NCBI GenBank assembly: GCA_051744365.1
Contig: JBNJCX010000055.1
Coordinates: 1 to 10,331 of the forward strand
DNA from: Gudongella sp051744365
GTDB taxonomy: Bacteria > Bacillota > Clostridia > Tissierellales > Tissierellaceae
Length of the DNA: 10,331 bases
Direction of reading: 5' to 3'
Below the pieces are notes generated by a model that did not search any database, was not told the origin of the DNA, and saw nothing but the letters and a program-made list of their open reading frames with translations. The position numbers and the translations under genes are program-made. This document shows positions 1 through 5,350 of this stretch, piece after piece. The first letter of the stretch is position 1; each line of letters opens with the position of its first letter.

Positions 1-278
1 GTAGAAGCATTCCTTTCATGGATTTCAAGGATACAATAAAGAGAGAAAATATTGATCTTGTAGTTCTGTCAGTATTTTCATCCAGAAGTCTTAACAGCGC
101 TGGGTATATTATAAGGGCACTAAAGAATGAGATGGGGACCAGTTCACCGCTTTTTTTAATCGGTGGAAGGGGAACTGAATCAGAAGAAGTCGCGAAGGAA
201 GCTGGAGCCGATATGTATTTGGATGAGTTAAGTAGACTGCGTGAAAAGATTGATGAAATTGAGAATATAATAAAATAG
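1..278 (+). CDS. Probable cobalamin (B12)-binding domain protein, C-terminal end (5' truncated)
   Basis: The frame is open from the left window edge (first full codon at 3) to TAG at 276-278, so the start lies outside; the ATG at 18 is probably internal. About 91 residues are visible. They read like the second half of a Rossmann-type B12-binding domain: a strand followed by the acidic-hydrophobic stretch IDLVVLSVFSS, a helix, then FLIGGRGTESEEVAKEAGADMYLDE, split here as FLIGGRG and AGADMYLDE, matching the 'vGGxx...lGAd.y..d' pattern of these domains. In Firmicutes such domains end MerR-type regulators and corrinoid proteins of methyltransferases. The cobalt-ligating DxHxxG motif would lie upstream and cannot be checked. 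The protein could therefore be a regulator, a corrinoid carrier, or a relative that has lost B12 binding. A terminator follows 13 nt after the stop, so it is not co-transcribed with the next genes. Confidence 0.55.
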   Translation, partial: RSIPFMDFKDTIKRENIDLVVLSVFSSRSLNSAGYIIRALKNEMGTSSPLFLIGGRGTESEEVAKEAGADMYLDELSRLREKIDEIENIIK

Positions 279-290
279 CTGAAATACGCC

Positions 291-326
291 AACAGGACTG
301 AACTTTAGGACCTGTTGTTTCTTTTT
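291..326 (+). terminator. Rho-independent terminator after the B12-binding-domain gene
   Basis: AACAGG (291-296) pairs with CCTGTT (311-316), with a possible further C-G and U-G pair inside. A T-rich run with six consecutive Ts follows. The stem is modest, but position and T-tract fit a terminator. Confidence 0.6.
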
Positions 327-343
327 TGCAGTTTTGCTATTAT
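315..343 (+). promoter_or_regulatory. Candidate extended -10 promoter for the response-regulator operon
   Basis: TTGTTT (315-320), a 17-nt spacer, then TATTAT (338-343) with TG at 335-336 one base upstream, forming an extended -10. Transcription would start near 350. The -35 is poor (3 of 6) and the element overlaps the T-tract of the preceding terminator. It is the best candidate seen in the gap before the response regulator. Confidence 0.3.
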
Positions 344-362
344 TAGACTGAGGAGGAATATT

Positions 363-401
363 ATGGATGGGAATCTTTGTAGGATACTGGCAAATGAATA
401 G
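363..401 (+). CDS. Possible 12-residue leader peptide upstream of the response regulator
   Basis: ATG at 363 is preceded by AGGAGG (351-356) at the ideal 6-nt distance. The frame MDGNLCRILANE ends at TAG 399-401. The ribosome binding site is as strong as those of real genes in this window, so ribosomes would probably load here. The peptide has no run of one amino acid of the kind expected for classical attenuation. It could be a leader peptide, a remnant of a decayed gene or chance. It lies between the candidate promoter (315-343) and a hairpin (421-456). Confidence 0.25.
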   Translation: MDGNLCRILANE

Positions 402-420
402 GATTTTTAAGATATAGTTG

Positions 421-456
421 AATTTCACACACCTTACGCGTGGATGATGTAAAATT
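421..456 (+). promoter_or_regulatory. Imperfect hairpin in the leader of the response regulator
   Basis: Bases 421-433 pair with 442-456: five A/T pairs, one C-A mismatch, then ACA with TGT, CA with TG and CC with GG, with two single-base bulges (444 and 447) and an 8-nt loop (434-441). It ends 5 nt before the GGAGG (462-466) of the response regulator. No T-tract follows, so it is not a terminator. It could affect translation or mRNA stability, or as DNA be a dyad operator. Function is inferred only. Confidence 0.25.
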
Positions 457-473
457 AAACCGGAGGTGATAGC

Positions 474-1148
474 ATGTACAGGATTTTGGTTGTGGATGAT
501 GAAGAGAAAATTAGGGAGGTTGTCAGGGAATACGAAGAATTTCAGGGACATCAGGTATCCCAGGCAAAGGATGGGATTGAAGCTGTCTCAATGTGCAGGG
601 AGAATAGTTTCCATATAATTGTCATGGACATAATGATGCCGAGACTTGATGGGTTCTCCGCTGTAAAGGAAATCCGAAAATTCTCCAATACTCCTGTAAT
701 TATGCTTTCAGCAAGAGGTGAAGAATACGACAAGCTTTTTGGTTTTGAGCTTGGAATAGATGACTATGTTACAAAACCCTTTTCACCCAAGGAGCTTATG
801 GCGAGAATCAATGCAATAATAAGCCGCGACATGGGTAGGGAAGAAAAGGTGGAAATGATATTCAGCGGGCTGCATATCGACATGGATGGTAGAAATGTAT
901 ATGTGGATGGACAAAAGATTAATATGACACCAAAGGAGTATGATCTTTTGGTATATCTTGTTGAAAACAAAAATAAAGCACTCACCAGGGAACAGCTTTT
1001 AAGGGATATATGGGGCTATGACTTCTATGGTGATGACAGGACAATAGATACGCATATAAAGATGCTCAGAAGCAATCTGGGGCCTTACAGGGACTATATA
1101 ATAACCCTTAGGGGAGTGGGATACAAATTTCAGGAGAAAGAAGAGTGA
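474..1148 (+). CDS. Two-component response regulator, OmpR/PhoB family
   Basis: A full-length 224-residue regulator: an N-terminal receiver domain (about 1-115) and a C-terminal winged-helix DNA-binding domain (about 127-221). The receiver has every key residue: acidic pocket D8/D9, phospho-acceptor D52 (in MDIMMP), switch S79 and K101 (in TKPF). The winged helix shows the family hallmarks MTPKEYDLL, LTREQLL, RTIDTHIKMLRSNLG and the closing ITLRGVGYKF. It should be a cytoplasmic transcription factor activated by phosphorylation at D52. GGAGG at 462-466 lies 7 nt before the ATG. Its partner kinase starts 4 nt after its stop, but that kinase has lost its histidine, so normal activation is doubtful unless another kinase or a small phosphodonor acts. 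Receptor type and target genes cannot be told from sequence. The leader carries a hairpin and a possible short reading frame. Confidence 0.95.
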   Translation: MYRILVVDDEEKIREVVREYEEFQGHQVSQAKDGIEAVSMCRENSFHIIVMDIMMPRLDGFSAVKEIRKFSNTPVIMLSARGEEYDKLFGFELGIDDYVTKPFSPKELMARINAIISRDMGREEKVEMIFSGLHIDMDGRNVYVDGQKINMTPKEYDLLVYLVENKNKALTREQLLRDIWGYDFYGDDRTIDTHIKMLRSNLGPYRDYIITLRGVGYKFQEKEE

Positions 1149-1152
1149 TGTC

Positions 1153-1671
1153 ATGAGGTCTTCAAGTCGTACAAAATCCTTGAATTTCAAGCTATGGACA
1201 TACTTTATGATCTTTGCCGCAATAATAATGCTGCTGTTGTGGCTACTCCAGATTGTATTCATAAACAGCTACTATGAGAAAATGAAGATCAATGAAATAA
1301 GCAGAATAGGCAATGAGCTTGTTTCAATATATGGTACCGAGGATTTCGAGCAGCAGCTTCTGGTAAATAACGCAATTAACTATTCTCTCCATGATAAAAG
1401 GATTATGATTTCTGTAACAGGAAAGGAAGAACTTGTGGAATTTAGGATCAAGGACTTTGGTCAGGGAATACCCGATGAGGAGAAGGACTTCATCTGGGAC
1501 AGATACTACCGAGGCGGCAAGAGCAATACCAGAAAAAGAGCAGGGTCAGGAATAGGGTTATCTCTTGTAAAATCAATAATTCTTGCTCACGATGGACAAG
1601 TGGGGGTGGAAAGCCAATTCGGAGAGGGAAGTCTGTTTTATTTCAAAGTGCCCAGAAACCTGAATGAATAA
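1153..1671 (+). CDS. Sensor histidine kinase with a large internal deletion (probable pseudogene)
   Basis: The open frame encodes only 172 residues, against roughly 400-500 for this kinase type. Residues 1-15 are a basic cytoplasmic tail, 16-38 one membrane segment, and 39-68 the start of an extracytoplasmic region. At residues 69-71 the sequence jumps into the ATPase domain: NNAINYS (72-78, N box), DFGQGIP (101-107, G1), IWDRYY (114-119, F box) and GSGIGL (131-136, G2), ending in the typical GEGSLFYFKVP. Missing are the rest of the sensor domain, the second membrane segment, HAMP, the whole DHp domain with its phospho-accepting histidine, and the first part of the ATPase fold. The frame is kept across the join (about 1357-1362). 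The product could still insert in the membrane but should not autophosphorylate. It lies 4 nt after the response regulator, which marks it as the cognate kinase. A genuine deletion or an assembly collapse would look the same. Confidence 0.85.
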   Translation: MRSSSRTKSLNFKLWTYFMIFAAIIMLLLWLLQIVFINSYYEKMKINEISRIGNELVSIYGTEDFEQQLLVNNAINYSLHDKRIMISVTGKEELVEFRIKDFGQGIPDEEKDFIWDRYYRGGKSNTRKRAGSGIGLSLVKSIILAHDGQVGVESQFGEGSLFYFKVPRNLNE

Positions 1672-1682
1672 CCAAGGATTTC

Positions 1683-1711
1683 TTGTCTTTTGTGTGAAAA
1701 CTATGTAAAAT
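1683..1711 (+). promoter_or_regulatory. Candidate promoter for the HD hydrolase-tnaA operon
   Basis: TTGTCT (1683-1688), a 17-nt spacer, then TAAAAT (1706-1711; 5 of 6). Transcription would begin near 1718, about 33 nt before the GTG start. A direct repeat lies within it, TGTGAAAA (1693-1700) and TGTAAAAT (1704-1711), with starts 11 nt apart, the spacing often used by OmpR-family regulators. Confidence 0.45.
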
Positions 1712-1750
1712 AAGATAATAGATAAAAGAAAAAAAGAAAGAAGGGATTTT

Positions 1751-2329
1751 GTGTCAGATTATAAACCAACAAGGGAAGAAGCATATGAACTTTTAACGAA
1801 ATACGTGGAAAATGACAGTCAAATTAAACACGCACTGGCGGTTGAAGCAACAATGGTCCACTTTGCAGAGCTTTTCAACGAAGATGCTGAAAAGTGGGGA
1901 GTAATCGGGCTTATTCATGACCTGGATTACGACAAGTACCCAGAAGAGCATTGCAAGGTTACAGAGCAGCTTCTAAAGGAGGAAGGCTGGCCGGAGGATT
2001 ATATAAGAGGTGTGATGAGCCATGGCTGGAAGCTTTGTACAGATGTTGAACCAAAGGAGAAAATGGAGAAGGTAATATACACCATAGACGAGCTCACAGG
2101 ACTGGTTGCTGCCACAGCTCTTATGAGGCCAAGCAAATCAATCATGGATTTGGAGGCAAAGTCAGTCAAGAAGAAGTGGGGACAAAAGTCATTTGCAGCA
2201 GGGGTAAACAGGGATGTAATTGCTGAAGGTGTGGAGATGCTTGGAATGGATCTTAAAGAAGTCATTCATGAGACCATTATGGGCATGAGAAAGGTAGCGG
2301 ATGAAATCGGACTGAAGGGAAACCTTTAA
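1751..2329 (+). CDS. HD-domain (HDIG-type) metal-dependent phosphohydrolase-like protein
   Basis: A 192-residue soluble protein of the HD superfamily. Candidate metal ligands occur in the usual order: H27 (in KHALAVE), the HD pair H56-D57 (in LIHDLDYDK), H91 (in MSHGW) and D112 (in YTIDELTG). HD proteins of this size usually hydrolyse nucleotides or other phosphorylated compounds. The family is common in Clostridia, but I know of no fixed substrate for this subgroup. The start is GTG at 1751, with a purine-rich AAGAAAGAAGGGA just upstream (1734-1746). The next ATG would cut into the conserved N-terminal helix. tnaA follows after 23 nt, and no terminator or promoter lies between, so the two are probably co-transcribed from 1683-1711. 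A link to tryptophan or indole metabolism is inferred from position only. Confidence 0.85.
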   Translation: MSDYKPTREEAYELLTKYVENDSQIKHALAVEATMVHFAELFNEDAEKWGVIGLIHDLDYDKYPEEHCKVTEQLLKEEGWPEDYIRGVMSHGWKLCTDVEPKEKMEKVIYTIDELTGLVAATALMRPSKSIMDLEAKSVKKKWGQKSFAAGVNRDVIAEGVEMLGMDLKEVIHETIMGMRKVADEIGLKGNL

Positions 2330-2352
2330 TTTAGAATCCAGGAGGTCATATG

Positions 2353-3729
2353 ATGACAAAGTATTATGCTGAGCCGTTTAAAATCAAGATGGTTGAACCT
2401 ATAAAGATTTTGACCAGGGAAGAAAGAATTGAAAAAATCAAGGCAGCAAATTACAATGTTTTTGCTCTTGATTCAGACGATGTTTATATTGACCTGCTTA
2501 CAGACAGCGGGACAGGTGCAATGAGCGCCAACCAATGGGCTGGAATAATGGTAGGAGATGAGGCATATTCAGGTTCCAGGAGCTATAAGAACCTGATGAA
2601 GTCAGCTGAGGATGTTTTTGGTTACAAATACTTCCAGCCTGTTCATCAGGGAAGGGCTGCAGAGAAGGTAGTAATGCCCATATTCCTTCACGAGGGAAAG
2701 GTGTCAATAGCAAATATGCACTTCGATACCACAAGGGCTCATGTAGAGCTTCCAGGGGCAAGGGCAATTGACTGTGTAATTCCGGAAGCCCTTGATACAG
2801 TGAATTTCCATCCATTCAAGGGAAATATGGATAACGATAGATTGAAGGAGCTGATACAGGAGAACGGTGCGGAAAACGTTGGCATGATAATAATAACCGT
2901 AACCAACAACAGTGCTGGTGGGCAGCCTGTATCCATGGAGAATATCCGCGAAACCTCAGAAATTGCAAAATCCTTTGGTATTCCAGTATGCATAGATGCA
3001 GCAAGATATGCTGAGAACTCATATTTTATAAAAATGAGGGAGGAAGGCTACAAGGATAAATCAATAAAGGAAATCGCTCAAGAAATGTTTAGCTACGCTG
3101 ATGTATTCACCATGAGTGCAAAGAAGGATGCCATAATCAATATGGGTGGGCTTATAGGTGTCAAGGATGACCCAGAATTATTTGAAATTGTCAAAGCTAG
3201 GACAATACCATACGAAGGTTTTATTTCCTACGGAGGGTTGTCTGGTAGAGACATCGAGGCAATGGCAATCGGCCTTCAGGAAGGAACTGACTTTAATTTT
3301 TTGCAGTACAGAATTGGTCAGATGGAATATCTTGCCGGCAAGCTTGACGAAGAGGGTATTGCATACCAGTCTCCAGTTGGAGGACACGCAGTATTCCTGG
3401 ATGCAAAGAAGCTGCTACCACACATCCCATACTATGAGTTCCCTGGACAGGCTCTTGCGCTTGAGCTTTATATTGAAGCCGGCATTAGAAGCTGCGATAT
3501 CGGATCATATATGATGGGCAATAACCCTGATACAGGTGAACAGATAGAATCACAGTTTGAATTCACAAGGCTTGCAGTTCCAAGAAGAGTATACACTCAG
3601 TCGCATCTGGATGTAATAGTTGAAGCTCTGAAGGCCATTAAAGATAGAAAAGATCAGGTCAAGGGCTATGAAATTATCTGGGAGCCTGAAGTCTTGAGAC
3701 ACTTTACAGCAAAACTAAAACCACTTTAG
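2353..3729 (+). CDS. tnaA: Tryptophanase (tryptophan indole-lyase)
   Basis: A PLP enzyme of the tryptophanase / tyrosine phenol-lyase family, full length at 458 residues. It splits L-tryptophan into indole, pyruvate and ammonia in the cytoplasm. Visible motifs include LLTDSGTGAMS (48-58), GDEAYSGSRSY (68-78), the PLP-phosphate loop HQGR (98-101), TNNSAGGQPVS, D215 and R218 of DAAR (PLP ring contacts), the Schiff-base lysine K258 (second K of MSAKKDA), and R406 (TRLAVPRR, substrate carboxylate). The tyrosine-specific arginine of tyrosine phenol-lyase (Arg381 in Citrobacter) is replaced by I383 in RSCDIGS, as in E. coli TnaA, and the ending EPEVLRHFTAKL also matches TnaA. Two ATGs are in frame (2350 and 2353); the second is 7 nt from GGAGG (2341-2345) and is preferred. 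There is no TnaC-like leader and no adjacent tryptophan transporter. A strong terminator follows. Tyrosine activity cannot be excluded. Confidence 0.9.
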   Translation: MTKYYAEPFKIKMVEPIKILTREERIEKIKAANYNVFALDSDDVYIDLLTDSGTGAMSANQWAGIMVGDEAYSGSRSYKNLMKSAEDVFGYKYFQPVHQGRAAEKVVMPIFLHEGKVSIANMHFDTTRAHVELPGARAIDCVIPEALDTVNFHPFKGNMDNDRLKELIQENGAENVGMIIITVTNNSAGGQPVSMENIRETSEIAKSFGIPVCIDAARYAENSYFIKMREEGYKDKSIKEIAQEMFSYADVFTMSAKKDAIINMGGLIGVKDDPELFEIVKARTIPYEGFISYGGLSGRDIEAMAIGLQEGTDFNFLQYRIGQMEYLAGKLDEEGIAYQSPVGGHAVFLDAKKLLPHIPYYEFPGQALALELYIEAGIRSCDIGSYMMGNNPDTGEQIESQFEFTRLAVPRRVYTQSHLDVIVEALKAIKDRKDQVKGYEIIWEPEVLRHFTAKLKPL

Positions 3730-3735
3730 GATAAT

Positions 3736-3774
3736 ATAGACAGGAGAGTATTTTTTATTTTCCTGTCTATTTTT
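3736..3774 (+). terminator. Strong rho-independent terminator after tnaA
   Basis: A perfect 10-bp stem, ATAGACAGGA (3736-3745) with TCCTGTCTAT (3761-3770), is followed by a T run ending at 3774. The ribosome binding site of the next gene (GGGAGGG, 3775-3781) begins at the very next base. Confidence 0.85.
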
Positions 3775-3787
3775 GGGAGGGAATTCT

Positions 3788-4732
3788 ATGAAAAAAATAA
3801 TTGTTTTATTGATGATTATAACCCTGCTGGTTGTGACAGGATGTAGCGGCAAAGGACAAAAGGGAGAAGAATATAACCTTGAGGTGCCAGAAGGTGAAAT
3901 AAAGGGAACCCTTATGCTTCCAGAAGGAGAAGGTCCATATAAGATTGCAATAATACATCCGGGCTCTGGGCCAACTGACAGAGATGGAAATAGTGCAATA
4001 GCAGGTGACAACAACAGCCTGAAAATGCTTGCGGAAGGCTTGGCGGAGGCAGGGATAGCCTCTGTAAGATATGATAAAAGAGGAATAGCCGAGTCCATGT
4101 CATTGATTGAAACTGAAGAGGACCTGGTTTTTGAGGACTATGTAAACGACATGATAAAATGGATTGACAAGGTAGAAGCAGATGAAAGATTCGAGGGGGT
4201 TTATCTAATCGGCCACAGCGAGGGCGCATTGATATCTGCAGCTGCTGCCTTGGAAAGAGAAGTGGGAGGATTTGTATCCCTTGCAGGAGTGGGAGAAAAG
4301 GCTTCCGATACCTTAAGAAGACAGCTTTCCACGCAACCTGAGGAAATAACTGAATTGATTGAGCCGATTATAATTGAACTTGAAAATGGCAGGGTTGTGG
4401 AGAATGTTCCTGAAATGCTTCAATCCCTTTTTAGACCAAGTATCCAACCATATATGATTTCCTGGTTTAAATATAATCCAGCTGAAATATATGGCGAAAT
4501 TTCTGCTCCGGTACTTGTCATACAGGGAGACAATGATATACAGGTGACAGTCAATGATGCCATAATTTTGGCTCAGGCAGCCGGGACAAAGCCTGTCCTG
4601 ATTGAAGGGATGAATCATATACTCAAGGATTCACCAAGAGATCCTGAAGAAAATTTCGAGACCTACAGCGATCCGGACCTGGAGCTTCATCCAGAGCTTA
4701 TGCCTGCTATCGCTGAGTTCATTGAAAACTAG
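3788..4732 (+). CDS. Secreted lipoprotein, alpha/beta hydrolase
   Basis: A 314-residue protein with a lipoprotein signal peptide (1-18, lipobox VTGC, lipidated C19), so it should be anchored outside the cell membrane. The rest is an alpha/beta hydrolase. HPGSGPTDRDGN (57-68) is the oxyanion-hole loop typical of the subfamily close to dienelactone-hydrolase and BAAT-like esterases. YDKRG is at 95-99, and the nucleophile elbow GHSEG places S144. D250 (QGDND) and H277 (GMNH) complete a likely catalytic triad. It probably hydrolyses an ester or acyl substrate that cannot be named. The ATG at 3788 is chosen over an in-frame TTG at 3773 because GGGAGGG (3775-3781) sits 6 nt before it and the signal peptide begins MKKII. 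The gene starts right behind the tnaA terminator and has no clear promoter of its own; read-through may supply it. Its 3' end is probably the terminator at 4828-4857. Confidence 0.88.
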   Translation: MKKIIVLLMIITLLVVTGCSGKGQKGEEYNLEVPEGEIKGTLMLPEGEGPYKIAIIHPGSGPTDRDGNSAIAGDNNSLKMLAEGLAEAGIASVRYDKRGIAESMSLIETEEDLVFEDYVNDMIKWIDKVEADERFEGVYLIGHSEGALISAAAALEREVGGFVSLAGVGEKASDTLRRQLSTQPEEITELIEPIIIELENGRVVENVPEMLQSLFRPSIQPYMISWFKYNPAEIYGEISAPVLVIQGDNDIQVTVNDAIILAQAAGTKPVLIEGMNHILKDSPRDPEENFETYSDPDLELHPELMPAIAEFIEN

Positions 4733-4751
4733 AATAGGATTAAGCTGTAAA

Positions 4752-4766
4752 TGATAATATTTATCA
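4752..4766. promoter_or_regulatory. Probable Fur-type operator (7-1-7 inverted repeat)
   Basis: TGATAATATTTATCA matches the Bacillus subtilis Fur box TGATAATNATTATCA at 13 of 14 defined positions. It fits the PerR (TTATAATNATTATAA) and Zur (TCGTAATNATTACGA) boxes less well. It lies in the gap between the hydrolase and DUF1232 genes, 20 nt after the hydrolase stop. It suggests iron-dependent repression of a transcript starting nearby. Confidence 0.5.
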
Positions 4767-4790
4767 ATAACACAAGTGGGTAGATATATT
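4761..4790 (+). promoter_or_regulatory. Possible promoter overlapping the Fur-type site
   Basis: TTATCA (4761-4766, the right half of the Fur-type box), an 18-nt spacer, then TATATT (4785-4790). Transcription would start near 4797 and meet the terminator at 4828-4857, giving an RNA of about 60 nt. A perfect TATAAT also occurs at 4809-4814 but has no good -35. Weak evidence in A/T-rich DNA. Confidence 0.22.
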
Positions 4791-4827
4791 ATTAGGGGAC
4801 AGAAAAACTATAATGGATAGCAGTGTT

Positions 4828-4857
4828 AAATACCAGCCTCCTAAGGCTGGTATTTTT
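4828..4857 (+). terminator. Strong rho-independent terminator in the hydrolase-DUF1232 gap
   Basis: A perfect 11-bp stem, AAATACCAGCC (4828-4838) with GGCTGGTATTT (4845-4855), has a 6-nt loop and a five-T run (4853-4857). It can end the hydrolase transcript and any short RNA started near the Fur-type site. Confidence 0.88.
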
Positions 4858-4880
4858 ATGGGAGTGGATATTCCTATTGA

Positions 4881-4909
4881 TTGTTAAGGTTGAGTGTCTG
4901 TGATATAAT
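4881..4909 (+). promoter_or_regulatory. Strong sigma-A-type promoter for the DUF1232-SLH operon
   Basis: TTGTTA (4881-4886), a 17-nt spacer, then a perfect TATAAT (4904-4909) with TG at 4901-4902 (extended -10). Transcription should start near 4916, about 40 nt before the DUF1232 start. Confidence 0.7.
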
Positions 4910-4954
4910 AATATAGTTAAATAATGGTAAAAAGAAATGGAAAGAGATGATGGT

Positions 4955-5335
4955 ATGAGATTAAATCCTGGAAGAATACTTGCCGGACTTGGAAGAAAGG
5001 CAAAGCAATACATTAATAATCCTCAACGACTTAAGGAGCTGCTTAGTTCAGCAAACCTTATAATCAGGGATAATGAACAGCTCTCTGATATAATTGAGGA
5101 CATCGGGCAACTGATTTCCATGGTGAGGGATTACATCAAAAAAGACTACACCATGGTTTCAAGGGCAACAATAATTACGGTCATTGCAGGACTAATTTAT
5201 CTGGTAAACCCAATTGATGTTGTTCCGGATTTCCTGCTTGGAGGATATCTCGATGATGCAGCGGTTATTGGCTATATTGTAAGCAAGCTTAAGGGAGAAA
5301 TAGAAAGATACAATGAGTGGAAGAAAATAAAGTAG
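4955..5335 (+). CDS. DUF1232 (YkvA-like) small membrane protein
   Basis: A 126-residue protein. Residues 1-65 are mostly helical and charged. A hydrophobic segment (71-84) then leads into the DUF1232 signature LVNPIDVVPDF (83-93) and YLDDAAVIGY (98-107). The family is widespread and of unknown biochemical role; members sit at the membrane. The start is uncertain: ATG 4955 (product begins MRLNPGRIL) has GGAAAGAG at 4939-4946, 8 nt upstream, while the in-frame ATG at 4937 would add MERDDG. Neither has a strong ribosome binding site. A strong extended -10 promoter (4881-4909) lies just upstream. The SLH-domain gene starts 15 nt after the stop, so the two form a likely operon and may both act at the cell envelope. 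Confidence 0.85.
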   Translation: MRLNPGRILAGLGRKAKQYINNPQRLKELLSSANLIIRDNEQLSDIIEDIGQLISMVRDYIKKDYTMVSRATIITVIAGLIYLVNPIDVVPDFLLGGYLDDAAVIGYIVSKLKGEIERYNEWKKIK

Positions 5336-5350
5336 CTCATGGAGGTATGT

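Noticed and set aside
228..551. 107-codon - strand frame spanning the response-regulator leader
   Set aside because: It overlaps two + strand genes and the leader signals, and its protein is low-complexity hydrophobic with no recognisable domain.
1672..1690. Terminator after the truncated kinase
   Set aside because: Only a 4-bp CAAG/CTTG stem can form near 1674-1686, too weak to call.
3158..3514. 118-codon + strand frame inside tnaA
   Set aside because: It is an alternative frame fully inside a highly conserved enzyme, with no family resemblance and no ribosome binding site seen.
3773..3787. TTG start extending the lipoprotein hydrolase by five codons
   Set aside because: It would put the start inside the terminator T run and the ribosome binding site inside the gene. 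ATG 3788 has GGGAGGG at 6 nt and gives a normal lipoprotein signal.
4829..4854. The 10-11 bp inverted repeat as a mobile-element end or attachment site
   Set aside because: The T-tract and 6-nt loop fit a terminator, and no transposase, integrase or target duplication is seen.
5339..5350. ATG 5339 as the start of the SLH protein
   Set aside because: GGAGG at 5341-5345 would be within the coding region. ATG 5351 has ideal spacing and a standard signal peptide.
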